64,000 nt of DNA from an uncultured Alcanivorax sp. (GTDB lineage Bacteria > Pseudomonadota > Gammaproteobacteria > Pseudomonadales > Alcanivoracaceae). The notes beneath the pieces are model-generated. The model saw only the letters and a program-made list of their open reading frames with translations. It was not told the origin of the DNA and did not search any database. How positions within the stretch are numbered: the first letter of the stretch is position 1; each line of letters opens with the position of its first letter. Location: contig NZ_CAMYIV010000007.1 in NCBI RefSeq assembly GCF_947258575.1, positions 1 through 64,000 of the forward strand, written 5' to 3'. Made by a program: the position numbers and the translations under genes. This document shows, one piece after another, positions 18,951 to 28,232 of this stretch.

Positions 18951-19514
18951 TTAATGGCCAGAATTACAAGGCAGCACTTCATCAGCTCGAGCCTTGCGCA
19001 CCCGACCGCTTTGCGCAACAACCAACCCCAATGACGACCCCGATTGCCGGGAGCAAACGGTTATACGGCCGTTGTAGCCATGACTAAAACCCATGGCGTT
19101 GAATCTGGCGCGCCGGGCCAGGTGGCTATTCACTTCAACACGAAACTCACCATGCACCGGGCCATGCTCCAGCAATACGCGCCCTCCATGACTGCACAGA
19201 CCAGTGCTTTCAATCTTGCAGTCATAACTGCCGGTAGTTTCAAACACACGCCAGCCACGATTCCAGTCACCCTTGGGAAGAGCGCATCCTCCTTGATCAG
19301 ATACCGGACATATGACCACCCACCTGCCATGACTAACAGCATGATGACGAGCCAATATCAAAGCATGATAGATATCATGCTGAAAGGTAATTAAACGATG
19401 CCTTGCCAGCAAGGAAGAAACACTGCTTACAGCCCCTGACACAAGAAGCGCCATCAGTACCAGTGCAATCAACGCCTCCAGCAATGTCACTCCATGCTGA
19501 TATTTCCCATGCAT
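18951..19514 (-). CDS. fimT: FimT/FimU (GspH)-type minor pseudopilin
   Basis: A type IV pilin-like protein with a short leader ending in QHG, the prepilin peptidase site before VTLLEALIALVL, and the N-terminal hydrophobic helix of pilins. The conserved Glu at position +5 is present. The C-terminal domain is of the GspH/FimT type, with several cysteines that may form disulfides. It lies between thiO and the pilE terminator and so is a separate unit from the fimU-pilE operon. Some FimT proteins bind DNA for natural transformation; that is not shown here. GGAG lies before the ATG. Confidence 0.8.
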   Translation of the reverse strand: MHGKYQHGVTLLEALIALVLMALLVSGAVSSVSSLLARHRLITFQHDIYHALILARHHAVSHGRWVVICPVSDQGGCALPKGDWNRGWRVFETTGSYDCKIESTGLCSHGGRVLLEHGPVHGEFRVEVNSHLARRARFNAMGFSHGYNGRITVCSRQSGSSLGLVVAQSGRVRKARADEVLPCNSGH

Positions 19515-19655
19515 CTGAGCTCCCCACGCCTGAATGGAAAACCAGAATGAAGGCAGAGGAAATCAGAAGGCAGAGGCGATAACGTCAAAACGACGCTATA
19601 AATTACCTTTTTTCTATAGGCGAAAAGCTGACAACAATGGCGAAATAACCCACAT

Positions 19656-19692
19656 AAAAAAAGCACAGCTCGCTCATCGCAAACTGTGCTTT
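19656..19692 (-). terminator. Terminator of the minor-pilin operon
   Basis: On the minus strand AAAGCACAG and CTGTGCTTT pair around a 15-nt loop and are followed by a T7 run. It lies 36 nt after the pilE stop and separates the fimU-pilE operon from fimT. Confidence 0.82.
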
Positions 19693-19727
19693 AGCGTCAC
19701 GTAGCTTTTATTCAAAAGGGCGACGAA

Positions 19728-20144
19728 TTATTTACCCCAGCAACGATCTGCCCCCCAGGGAGCCGTTCCCGTGACATCGGTCGCACCGCTCTGTGTCAGC
19801 GTCAAATTTCCGCATTGGTTGCCACTCGTTGCTTTAGCTCGTGTCGCTTGCAGCGTGAAGCTATTAGCATCAGCCGAAGAGTCATCAACAGAATAGAAAC
19901 CTGTGTCTGACATGATCGGCGAGTCCAATGCCGGACAATCTGCATAGGTGCCACGAGTCGAATAACAACGCTCCATCAGGTTGGCCGCGCTGGTCAGCGC
20001 AACCCTTGCCTCAGAAACCCGGCCACGCTCTACATGATTCTGATAGTTGGGGTACGCAACAACTGACAATATCCCGATAATCAGAACCACAATCATTAAT
20101 TCAACAAGCGTTACACCTTGCTGTCTGAAAAATCCGTTACCCAC
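19728..20144 (-). CDS. pilE: Minor type IV pilin PilE
   Basis: The 138-aa product has a 10-residue leader ending QQG, a prepilin peptidase site and the mature N-terminus VTLVELMIVVLIIGILSVVA typical of PilE, followed by a pair of cysteines closing the C-terminal D-region (CGNLTL...DRCWGK). I chose the GTG at 20144, with GGAGG six bases upstream. The alternative GTG at 20171 has no clear ribosome-binding site and would lie within a stable hairpin at 20157-20178. It is the last gene of the operon after pilY1. Confidence 0.88.
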   Translation of the reverse strand: MGNGFFRQQGVTLVELMIVVLIIGILSVVAYPNYQNHVERGRVSEARVALTSAANLMERCYSTRGTYADCPALDSPIMSDTGFYSVDDSSADANSFTLQATRAKATSGNQCGNLTLTQSGATDVTGTAPWGADRCWGK

Positions 20145-20156
20145 TATTGCCTCCAA

Positions 20157-20178
20157 CAGCGCGGCTTTCACCGCGCTG
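20157..20178 (-). promoter_or_regulatory. Intra-operon hairpin between pilY1 and pilE
   Basis: CAGCGCGG and CCGCGCTG (8 bp) pair around a 6-nt loop just before the pilE ribosome-binding site, with no T tract. It may be a processing or stability element that sets pilin-to-PilY1 ratio; this role is inferred. Confidence 0.5.
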
Positions 20179-20192
20179 AGTTATTCATTCAA

Positions 20193-23100
20193 TCAGCGCA
20201 GCTGGCGCCAGGAGTGTCTACCGATCAGCTCGCCGGAACCCTTGATATTGAAACGGGTCACATCGCCACTGGAATCACTGGAGTGCACCACATCGACTCC
20301 GCCAGGGCCACCAAGAATATTGGGGCGGGTGAGAAGCTTGTCGGAACCAAAGCCGCTGGGTGGAATCTTGTCCTGATTAACGCCGACAAAGTCATCCTCA
20401 TCAACAACGCCGTCATCATTCAGGTCAAAGACCCCCTCTGCAATACGTCCACCAGTACCCTTATCCAGGGCCATGACCCAACTATTGCCACCACCGGAGC
20501 AAGGATCGCTACTGGGGATGAGTGTCGTGAAAAGCACCGCAGTTTCGTGAATAACAGGACGAACCACCGAGCGTTCACCTTCAGCATTATTGTTGTAAAT
20601 CAGTTCCATGGACCAACCAGCGTCATCGCTGTTGTCCTTATCTGAGGGAATATTGTCTGACACAACCCGTATCGGCACCGAGCGCCCATCAACATTGAGT
20701 TCTGTCTGGAACTCAATGGTTTGCTCCAGCAAGTCATCCTTAGCAACGGTGGTGGAAGTATCTTTTATGCCGTAAAGCACCTGAATACTGGCGTCGGTAA
20801 CATCATTAAGCTCCAGATACTTACCTGTACCGAAATACACCATGGTGACCCGGTCTTCATCTTCCTCAAACTCCACCTTGGCAAGGTCCGGCCGACTGGT
20901 AATCGGTTGGCTGGGCTCACCATCAAACAGGGGCACAGCATTTTTCCCCGACTGAATAGCCACTTTCCAGTCACCATTTTTATCCTGGTCAAACTTCCAC
21001 AAGTCCCCATTCAGGTCGCCGCCATAAATCGTGTCGGCAACCGGTTTTTTACCGGAAGCATTGATCGCAGTAATACCGGACAATCCATTACCCCCTGGCA
21101 CGCCAACCGGCACCGTCGCCTCGAGGGAGCCATCGTCCAAATCGAACAACAGGAGCCGGGCTGTCTCATCACTGGAGTTGTAGCCATTACCCATGGCCAG
21201 AACCCAGTTAATTTCTGCAGGATTATTACCGCTGGCAGGAATCAGAGTCGGTATCACCGAAACCTCATTAATACCCTCACCCAACTGCCCACCGGCATTA
21301 TCACTTCGCTCCCATAACAACTCGGGATTTACCGGATCAGTAATGTCCAGCACATAAATATCCCGACCGCCGGCACCAGAGGTTCCTACCGCCAGAGTCC
21401 GCCATCCGCCAGTATCTGCATCACCGACCCATGCATCGGTAACAATCACAGAGCCATCGAGAAAGTACTTGTGGTTATAGTTCACATCGGCCAGCTGAGG
21501 CAGCTCATCCAGAACAAAACCGGGAATATAAGCGAATAGCTCGTCGCCCGTGTCTGCGTCAAAGCCATGCAGCATGCCGTCGTTCGCAGCCACGAGAACC
21601 ACTTCTCTACGGCTGTTCTGAGTAGATTTGAAAACGTTGTATTTAGGAGCCTGGACGGTATCGCCCAGGTGTTGATACCCATACCCCTGACGACCACTAT
21701 AAGCCGGGTTAGAATTGACGATGTCGCCAAGACGCGTATCTCTGTCCCGGAACTTTCCGCCATTGGCCTGCTCCTGACGTCTATCACCTCTCAACCAGGC
21801 AGCCAGTTCGGAATTGCCTCCCACGAAGCTCGCATCAAACTTTTCCAGGCCGGCTGCCGTTCCTACCAGCAAATTCCGGTCTACAAGCGCCATGGCATCC
21901 AGCTTGTCGGCGGCACTCCATTTCGGTCTGGTTTTGACATCGCCGTTTTTTTCAAGGGCGAATGCCAGCAAATCACCACTCCATCTTTCCGGATTGAAAC
22001 GCGCCTGATAGACAAGGCTGTCTGTATCAAGGCGAGTGGAGTTTGCAACGATAGACGCAGACGAGGATGCCCCGCGATCTACGATATCCTTCAAAGTATT
22101 GGAGAGCTCTTTGGCGAATGCCGCCGGCTCAGCGGCACTGAAAAAACCACCACGACTGTTAACCCCTGCATGAAGCAGGTCGTCAATTTTGGCTTCGCTA
22201 TTATTTGCCGGGTCACCCCAAGCTATGGGAATAGAGGGATCCACAATGGCTTTAAATGCGGTATCCGGATCGATCGAACCAGTCACCCCGAGACCAACAC
22301 CATAAGTCACCATATGTTGCCAGAAAGCCGGATTTCGTTCCGAAGCGGCAACTTTATTTGCCAAATCCGGCTGAAGATCATTTTTCCAATACTTCATCGC
22401 CACATCGGCCAGCGTATTGGAATGATCATCACTAAATGGATTTTCTTTCGTATAACCGAACACCTGACCATCTTCATCGGTGTATTCTTTTCCAGACTCC
22501 CCATCCTGGTTACCCACGCCGGGGCTATCCCCTCCCCAGTATCCATCTGTCATAAGAACCGAGTAGCTGGAACGGCACTCGTAATTGCTCCCTCCATCCT
22601 CTCCAGGCGTAGAGCTATAGGGGCCTTTGTCATCAGTGAGAGAATAATATTTACCGACATCATCCAGCGACTTTCTCAATGGCGTACTACCACTGGGATC
22701 GACACCGTAGAGCCAGGAAAAGAAACTATTGCGGTTGCTATCCACCTGGAAGGGGGACACCCCTTTTACCAGCGTCCCGTCTTTGTTCAATCTTCCGTAA
22801 CCGACACGCACATCTGATTTGACGGAGTCAAATGCTTTACCAATGCCAGCCTTGGCAGACATGGTCCGCGTTCGGTAATAGGAAAACCAGTTTGCAAAAT
22901 TCTGCTTTTGCTCTGCACTTTGATTGGCAACATTCACTTTTGAATAACAGCCGCCAGAGTAAGGGTCAGCCACACAGCCTGAAACCGTATCAATAAATTC
23001 AAAATAGAATGCAGGCTCCGCCTGGGCGTTATGACTGAGCGTAAAGCCACCCTGACTTGTATAGAAATAATCGTCGATGATTGCCCGATAATTATTGGAG

Positions 23101-23555
23101 AGATTTAACTTGGGGGAATTGTTGTCGTAACCATTTACCGGCGCATCAATAAAACTCACCGAAGGATAGTCACTTCCATCACCTTTAGGAGGCGGCAGAT
23201 ACTGCTGGGAAGGATCATAATACTGCTTGTTCAGATAATTTGAAGCCAAAAATTGGCGATTATTATTACTGAAGTAAAAGCACAGATATTCTCCGGCATA
23301 CCAGCCTTGATTGCTATTACTACAATTGCCCACGTTGAAATGATTATCCAGAGAGTCCGGCATAAACCCCCAGCGCATGGACCCGGAATCATCAAAGACA
23401 AACATGATATTTGGCTCTGCGCCCGCACCGATAAAGAGCGGAGAGTCCGCCAGACTGACAGCCATCACTCTACCGCTTGACAGCAAACAGCAAAGCGCAA
23501 GAAACACTAACTTTACAGGGTATTGCATGCGCTTGATCACCCTTTTTCCCATCAT
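20193..23555 (-). CDS. pilY1: Type IV pilus tip adhesin/assembly factor PilY1
   Basis: PilY1 is a large exported protein at the pilus tip that primes pilus assembly and supports adhesion and surface sensing. After a signal peptide (about residues 10-33) there is a von Willebrand A domain with the metal-site motif DDSGSM (about 54). The C-terminal half is a PQQ-like beta-propeller with repeated calcium loops, including an EF-hand-type DLNDDGVVDEDDF. The length of 1120 aa is normal. Two adjacent ATG codons at 23555 and 23552 follow GGAGG; an in-frame GTG at 23567 is less likely. A 151-bp gap separates it from pilX. Confidence 0.93.
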   Translation of the reverse strand: MMGKRVIKRMQYPVKLVFLALCCLLSSGRVMAVSLADSPLFIGAGAEPNIMFVFDDSGSMRWGFMPDSLDNHFNVGNCSNSNQGWYAGEYLCFYFSNNNRQFLASNYLNKQYYDPSQQYLPPPKGDGSDYPSVSFIDAPVNGYDNNSPKLNLSNNYRAIIDDYFYTSQGGFTLSHNAQAEPAFYFEFIDTVSGCVADPYSGGCYSKVNVANQSAEQKQNFANWFSYYRTRTMSAKAGIGKAFDSVKSDVRVGYGRLNKDGTLVKGVSPFQVDSNRNSFFSWLYGVDPSGSTPLRKSLDDVGKYYSLTDDKGPYSSTPGEDGGSNYECRSSYSVLMTDGYWGGDSPGVGNQDGESGKEYTDEDGQVFGYTKENPFSDDHSNTLADVAMKYWKNDLQPDLANKVAASERNPAFWQHMVTYGVGLGVTGSIDPDTAFKAIVDPSIPIAWGDPANNSEAKIDDLLHAGVNSRGGFFSAAEPAAFAKELSNTLKDIVDRGASSSASIVANSTRLDTDSLVYQARFNPERWSGDLLAFALEKNGDVKTRPKWSAADKLDAMALVDRNLLVGTAAGLEKFDASFVGGNSELAAWLRGDRRQEQANGGKFRDRDTRLGDIVNSNPAYSGRQGYGYQHLGDTVQAPKYNVFKSTQNSRREVVLVAANDGMLHGFDADTGDELFAYIPGFVLDELPQLADVNYNHKYFLDGSVIVTDAWVGDADTGGWRTLAVGTSGAGGRDIYVLDITDPVNPELLWERSDNAGGQLGEGINEVSVIPTLIPASGNNPAEINWVLAMGNGYNSSDETARLLLFDLDDGSLEATVPVGVPGGNGLSGITAINASGKKPVADTIYGGDLNGDLWKFDQDKNGDWKVAIQSGKNAVPLFDGEPSQPITSRPDLAKVEFEEDEDRVTMVYFGTGKYLELNDVTDASIQVLYGIKDTSTTVAKDDLLEQTIEFQTELNVDGRSVPIRVVSDNIPSDKDNSDDAGWSMELIYNNNAEGERSVVRPVIHETAVLFTTLIPSSDPCSGGGNSWVMALDKGTGGRIAEGVFDLNDDGVVDEDDFVGVNQDKIPPSGFGSDKLLTRPNILGGPGGVDVVHSSDSSGDVTRFNIKGSGELIGRHSWRQLR

Positions 23556-23706
23556 CACAACCTCCACCCCCTACAAGGAGTTTTGAGTCTTTTGGTCTCA
23601 TTACCTTCAATGAATCACGAAGGCATGAAACGCCTAAAATTCCGCTACTGTTAACATCCAAAACCAAACTATAGACACGGTCCAACCACTTCTTTCTGGC
23701 CAGGCT

Positions 23707-24255
23707 TTAGCGTCGATAGGTGCTTTCCACAACAACAACTGAGCGAGTATTGTTGCCAAAACCTCGCGCCACAATTCGATACATGTCGTACTCTGTATTT
23801 ACGGTGCCGTCTCCCAAGGCCATGGAGCCACCCTGGCTGCTATCAGCCGCCACAACAGGAATTCGTTCTACGAAAAACTGTGGAGGATTTGTCCAGTTCA
23901 CATCATTCGGTTCATGGGTTACCACGCCTTTCTTTCCAACATGACTAGTATCAGTTGCATTGTTCTTCCAGTCAGGCCGATCCTCGCTTTCGTTGCTGTC
24001 GTACCAACCGGTCTGGGTGAAATCCAGGGTCACGGTACCAACCAGATCCTGCTCACCTGCCCGCAAAGCACTCTCGGCAGTCTGCAATGCCAGATTCTGG
24101 TCATGCATGGCCCCCGCCATTCGTTCCTGCAGGGTAGTGCTTCGCATAGAACTGATACCCAACAACGTCATGATCAGCAATAACACCAGCCCCATCAGCA
24201 AAGCTGCACCTTGCTGGCGCTGTCTGGAAAAATGAGAAAACGAAAAATAAGTCAT
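23707..24255 (-). CDS. pilX: Minor type IV pilin PilX
   Basis: PilX is a minor pilin of the priming complex. The leader ends RQQG before AALLMGLVLLLIMTLLGI, which lacks Glu at +5 and so fits PilX, a family in which that residue is commonly replaced. The mature part has the short helical MHDQNLALQTAESALRAGE segment typical of PilX. Length is 182 aa. AAGGAAAAG lies before the ATG, and the gene begins nine bases after pilW ends. Confidence 0.88.
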   Translation of the reverse strand: MTYFSFSHFSRQRQQGAALLMGLVLLLIMTLLGISSMRSTTLQERMAGAMHDQNLALQTAESALRAGEQDLVGTVTLDFTQTGWYDSNESEDRPDWKNNATDTSHVGKKGVVTHEPNDVNWTNPPQFFVERIPVVAADSSQGGSMALGDGTVNTEYDMYRIVARGFGNNTRSVVVVESTYRR

Positions 24256-24264
24256 AACTTTTCC

Positions 24265-25308
24265 TTACGGCACCCGATTGCGAACGGTCACAGTGCTACT
24301 CATTCCCTGGCGCAGAAAACCATCGGTGAAGTTTTCAACCGTTCCATTGAAAACCAGGTTTTGTCCAGCATCTGAATCCACCAAGGCATCACTATCGCCA
24401 CGCATCAGCATATCCACTCGCACAGCAATCACATTTTCCCAACCAATCGCTGCGTTGGCATCAATCTGCTGGGCAGTTTGGTAGGCGCCATCCAGATCAC
24501 CATCGCCATCAATATCTGCGCCATAGGTAAGGCGGAATTGCTCCACCCCACCCAGCAATTCCTCACCCGGGTCCGTGCCCAGTTTGCGGAATAAAGCAGG
24601 CGCACCATCCACACCTTCTGCAACGTAGTAGATAATGTTCATCATTCGCGAAACTGTTGCGCCCTGGCCATAATTGCTACCCAGATCTTTAGTGCTGTTG
24701 CCCGGCGAAACACTTCCGCCCGTATTGTGAGTAATGGAAGTGTTATTTCCTCCGGGCGAGCTGGAGAGCTGGACAATAGTGGCGTTTGTGCAATCGGACA
24801 CCACCACAATGTCTTCTTTCTTCAGATCATGGTCTTTCAAAACCAGGGTGTTCGCAGGGTTTGCCTGGTCTCGAAATGGCGGACGCAAATCTACAGAGCC
24901 GTCACCGGCCCTGCGAAGCATGACTACATCCGTATTAGGCGTCAGATCACCCAGATCAAGTCCTAGAGGAATAACGCCGGACAAAGTTCCAGCTCCATCA
25001 ACGTATAAACCGGTAATCGCCTCCCCTCCCAGGTTATAGGCATATTGGTCCGGGTTATTGAGATTGTTTCTTACTTCCAGGTTACGGCTACACCCCATAT
25101 AACCTGCCATACGAAGGTCTTGGGTGAGGAACTGAAAAGAAAAGCGACCATTTTCCTGCAATTCGGCCAGCTCACTTTGCAGCTGATAGGCCTGACGGTT
25201 ACTGATAAAGATCTGCACTACACCGGCCACCAGCAGGGAGCTGACCACCAGGGCCACCATAATTTCGACCAGGCCAATCCCTTTCTGTCTGTTTGGCTGC
25301 ATCAACAT
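24265..25308 (-). CDS. pilW: Minor type IV pilin PilW
   Basis: PilW is a GspJ-like minor pilin. The leader ends QKG before IGLVEIMVALVVSSLLVAG, with the Glu at +5, and the mature domain is large (about 335 aa), which is characteristic. It contains the conserved FLTQDLRMAGYMGC segment. GGAG lies nine bases before ATG 25308. It follows pilV by 12 bp and precedes pilX in one operon. Confidence 0.9.
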   Translation of the reverse strand: MLMQPNRQKGIGLVEIMVALVVSSLLVAGVVQIFISNRQAYQLQSELAELQENGRFSFQFLTQDLRMAGYMGCSRNLEVRNNLNNPDQYAYNLGGEAITGLYVDGAGTLSGVIPLGLDLGDLTPNTDVVMLRRAGDGSVDLRPPFRDQANPANTLVLKDHDLKKEDIVVVSDCTNATIVQLSSSPGGNNTSITHNTGGSVSPGNSTKDLGSNYGQGATVSRMMNIIYYVAEGVDGAPALFRKLGTDPGEELLGGVEQFRLTYGADIDGDGDLDGAYQTAQQIDANAAIGWENVIAVRVDMLMRGDSDALVDSDAGQNLVFNGTVENFTDGFLRQGMSSTVTVRNRVP

Positions 25309-25320
25309 CTGGAGCTGCTC

Positions 25321-25803
25321 CTATAATTCAACCTGCACGGTCACAGTCCGCACCGGGTCACTATTTTCATCATCTTCCCAGCGCTCGTCGTACCAGCTGA
25401 CAGTGACCGTAGCGATGCCATCATCAACATCAACCGACGCCCCTGTTCCAGCTGCCGCATCCTGTGGCAGCATTGCAGGAGCTGTATTGCCATCATCCGT
25501 CATGCCGCAAAGAACATTCAGCCAGGCCGCCAGATCGGTATCAGCCACGCTATTACCTCCGGGAATGTCCTGGCAGCCATCACTGTCATGGTTGTAGTCG
25601 CCCGCCAGCGCCGCCTGCCGATTTGCCCTCATGCGATCAATAATTTCATAGGCCAGGTAGGTGGCCTGAGAGGACTGTCTGGCACTGACATTCATCTGCA
25701 CGCTCAACGTCTGCATACCCGCAATGCCTAATAGCCCAACAGACAGGATGAGCAACGCCACCAACACTTCAATCAAACTGAAACCGCTATTGCGCGTCAT
25801 CAT
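25321..25803 (-). CDS. pilV: Minor type IV pilin PilV
   Basis: PilV is a GspI-like minor pilin. The short leader ends NSG before FSLIEVLVALLILSVGLLGIAG, followed by the LAYEIIDRMRANRQAA helix typical of PilV. Length is 160 aa. The start overlaps the fimU stop (TGATG), indicating coupled translation. A second ATG follows directly, so the start could be one codon later. Confidence 0.9.
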   Translation of the reverse strand: MMTRNSGFSLIEVLVALLILSVGLLGIAGMQTLSVQMNVSARQSSQATYLAYEIIDRMRANRQAALAGDYNHDSDGCQDIPGGNSVADTDLAAWLNVLCGMTDDGNTAPAMLPQDAAAGTGASVDVDDGIATVTVSWYDERWEDDENSDPVRTVTVQVEL

Positions 25804-26327
25804 CAGCAGCCCCCTGAATTCATTGAGGTTCGGCCACCTGCGGTAACGCTCAAGGTTCGCGAGCCCTCGCTACCACAATCGCTGCGCTTTATGGTGAGCG
25901 TTTCCAATCCGCCACCTCGCCGCCCCTGATGCGTGAACACGAAATGTCCTGCCGTAGACGAATCTATTGCCGTATCAGAAGTGTCTGTACGCAAAACCTC
26001 ACCGGCATCCAGAGAACCATCTGCATCTTCATCCGCGAAAACGATCCAGCCTCGACCCCATTCACCATCACAGCTGACACCGTCACTGCTACCGCACATT
26101 CTCACGATCTGCCCCCTGGCTAAGGCCTCACCGCGGGCGTATTGCACCCCCCCCAGCAGACTGTTGCCCTGACTCACCATCTGGCCATTGCGGATCATGC
26201 TCCCGAGTTGCGGCATCGCAAACCCCACCACAACGGCAACCACGGCAATCGTGATCATGAGTTCAATCAATGTGAATCCTCGTTGCCTATCTCTGAAAGC
26301 CGGCACAGCAGTTTGCTCCCATTCCAT
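25803..26327 (-). CDS. fimU: Minor type IV pilin FimU
   Basis: FimU is a GspH-like minor pilin that starts the operon fimU-pilV-pilW-pilX-pilY1-pilE. The leader ends RQRG before FTLIELMITIAVVAVVVGFA, with Glu at +5. The C-terminal domain has the paired cysteines (CGSSDGVSC, SDCGSEG) typical of GspH/FimT. ATG 26327 has a weak ribosome-binding site; a GTG at 26306 with GGGAG upstream would give a 9-residue leader and is a real alternative. A CRP-type site lies about 120 bp upstream. Confidence 0.88.
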   Translation of the reverse strand: MEWEQTAVPAFRDRQRGFTLIELMITIAVVAVVVGFAMPQLGSMIRNGQMVSQGNSLLGGVQYARGEALARGQIVRMCGSSDGVSCDGEWGRGWIVFADEDADGSLDAGEVLRTDTSDTAIDSSTAGHFVFTHQGRRGGGLETLTIKRSDCGSEGSRTLSVTAGGRTSMNSGGC

Positions 26328-26421
26328 TTACCGGTTCACTTTAGCCCCCCCACTCACGCAAACAAGTGCACTGGGGACTAACGGAGCTTCGTCGGTAATG
26401 AACGGTATAAGCCGCTGAAAA

Positions 26422-26461
26422 ATAATAGTTTTTGGTACTTTCTGGTGTGATATCTCTCACA
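26422..26461 (-). promoter_or_regulatory. CRP/Vfr-dependent promoter of the fimU-pilE operon
   Basis: TGTGA-N6-TCACA (26446-26461) is a perfect CRP-type palindrome. A -10 box TATTAT lies downstream on the minus strand (26422-26427), which puts the site centre about 38-41 bp before the predicted start, a class II activation geometry. In P. aeruginosa Vfr, the CRP homologue, controls type IV pili. The rest of 26462-26723 holds no gene; a GACTC/GAGTC hairpin near 26638-26673 may end ispH. Confidence 0.75.
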
Positions 26462-26723
26462 CTTTAATACTAGCCAGAAAGGGATTAAGACCAAGAAAAA
26501 AAGGTCATGCGCATAAACGGCATCGAACGGCAGGAAAACCGGGACCGGCGTACCGGCACACCACACAAACGGCCAACGGACATTGCGAGGACACACCTGC
26601 AAAACCAAAGGAAGCGCGGAAGGACAGCAAGGAAGCACCGACTCCTGAGGTCACTCACGGTGCAGAGTCGGAGACACTGATGCTCAAGGCTTCAGGCAGA
26701 GCGAATAGCGCGAGCGGTCGTAC

Positions 26724-27659
26724 CTAAGAGCGCAGCGCCTTGGGCATGGAGAAACGAATGTTCTCTTCGCGGCCGGGGATTTCCTCGGCGTCGGAGCCGC
26801 CCAGGGATTTGAGGGTGGTGATGACCTGCTGGACCAGCTCTTCAGGAGCGCTGGCGCCAGCGGTGACGCCGACGGCGGTTTTGCCCTTGAGCCAGGCAGG
26901 GTCGATCTGGGAGGGGTCGTCGAGCAGGTGGGCTTCGGCGCCGCAGCGCTCGGCCAGCTCCCGCAGACGGTTGGAGTTGGAGCTGTTCACCGAGCCCACT
27001 ACCAGCACCAGGCCGCATTCCAGGGCCAGCTGGCGCACGGCGTCCTGACGGTTGGTGGTGGCGTAGCAGATATCCTCACGCTTGGGACCAAGGATATTGG
27101 GAAACCGCTGGCGCAGGGCATCGATGACCCGGGCGGTATCATCCACGCTGAGGGTGGTCTGGGTCACGAAGGCCAGGGTGTCCGGGTCACGGACCTGAAG
27201 CGTCGCCACATCCGCCTCGTCTTCCACCAGATAGATATCGCCGCCATTGGCCTTGTCGTACTGACCCATGGTGCCTTCCACTTCCGGGTGGCCGGCATGG
27301 CCAATGAGAATGCTCTCGCGGCCTTCGCGGGCGTAGCGGATCACTTCCATATGGACCTTGGTGACCAACGGGCATGTAGCGTCGAACACCTTCAACTGGC
27401 GGCGCTCTGCTTCCTGCTGCACGGCCTGGGATACGCCATGGGCGCTGAAGATGACGATGGCGTCATCCGGCACTTCGTGGAGCTCTTCCACAAACACCGC
27501 CCCGCGCTGACGCAGATCGTCCACCACATAACGGTTGTGGACCACCTCGTGGCGCACATAGATCGGCGGTCCGAACACTTCCAGCGCCCGGTTGACGATA
27601 TCGATGGCGCGATCCACCCCGGCACAGAAGCCACGGGGGTTGGCGAGTCGGATTTGCAT
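26724..27659 (-). CDS. ispH: 4-hydroxy-3-methylbut-2-enyl diphosphate reductase
   Basis: IspH makes IPP and DMAPP in the last step of the MEP isoprenoid pathway, using a [4Fe-4S] cluster. The cluster-binding cysteines are visible in [12 protein letters not shown] (residue 12), DATCPLVTK (about 96) and the segment around residue 197 (NRQDAV region, with a nearby Cys). The SSNSNRL motif that binds the diphosphate is present. Length of 311 aa is normal. The gene is the last of the ribF-ileS-lspA-fkpB unit. Confidence 0.96.
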   Translation of the reverse strand: MQIRLANPRGFCAGVDRAIDIVNRALEVFGPPIYVRHEVVHNRYVVDDLRQRGAVFVEELHEVPDDAIVIFSAHGVSQAVQQEAERRQLKVFDATCPLVTKVHMEVIRYAREGRESILIGHAGHPEVEGTMGQYDKANGGDIYLVEDEADVATLQVRDPDTLAFVTQTTLSVDDTARVIDALRQRFPNILGPKREDICYATTNRQDAVRQLALECGLVLVVGSVNSSNSNRLRELAERCGAEAHLLDDPSQIDPAWLKGKTAVGVTAGASAPEELVQQVITTLKSLGGSDAEEIPGREENIRFSMPKALRS

Positions 27660-27761
27660 AGGGAGTCCTGCGTAACTGATGCGACCATTGTAACCGGGAA
27701 AGACCTCGATCTGCGACCATGGCCAATGCCATCCAGCAGACCAGCCCCTCCCCGTCCGGCA

Positions 27762-28232
27762 TCAATTCAGAGTAACGGGTTGCTCCGGCGCATAGCGTTC
27801 CACAGCGATGATCTCCACCTCAAAGGTTAGATCCCGCCCGGCCAGAGGGTGGTTGAAGTCCACATAGACCCAGCCATCCTCCTCCTTGCTGATCACCCCC
27901 GGCAACTCTCCACCGGCGGCATCGGCAAAGCTGAGCACCATGCCCGGCTCGAGGGTGTCGTACTGGGCAAAGGTATCCCGGGTGAAATGCTGCACATTGT
28001 CGTCGTTGTAATCGCCGAAAGCCTTGTTCGCCTCCAGGAAAACGCTTCGGCGATCACCGACCTTGAGGCCGCGCAAGGCATTCTCAAAGCCTGGCAGCAG
28101 GGATTCGTCACCCCAGACAAAGGCCGCCGGCTCACCGCCGAAGGTGGAATCCAGCTCGGTGCCATCCATCAGACGCACCGCAAAGTGCAGAGTGATACGG
28201 GTTTCCGGGCCCGCGCGGAGAATCTCAGTCAT
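27762..28232 (-). CDS. fkpB: FKBP-type peptidyl-prolyl isomerase, SlpA type
   Basis: A 156-aa SlyD/SlpA-like FKBP with the split fold: the FKBP half (about 1-70 and 125-150) surrounds an insert-in-flap chaperone domain (about 75-125). The segments DGTELDSTF, LLPGFENALRGLKVGD and DFNHPLAGRDLTFEVEI are characteristic. It lacks a histidine-rich metal tail, so SlpA (FkpB) rather than SlyD fits. The start overlaps the lspA stop by 8 nt. The neighbourhood with ispH and lspA is conserved in gammaproteobacteria. Confidence 0.92.
   Translation of the reverse strand: MTEILRAGPETRITLHFAVRLMDGTELDSTFGGEPAAFVWGDESLLPGFENALRGLKVGDRRSVFLEANKAFGDYNDDNVQHFTRDTFAQYDTLEPGMVLSFADAAGGELPGVISKEEDGWVYVDFNHPLAGRDLTFEVEIIAVERYAPEQPVTLN

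Noticed and set aside
21567-22817. 416-aa plus-strand frame inside pilY1
   Set aside because: Antisense shadow of pilY1.
26378-26638. 86-aa minus-strand frame in the ispH-fimU gap
   Set aside because: No ribosome-binding site or family likeness, and it overlaps the CRP-type promoter.
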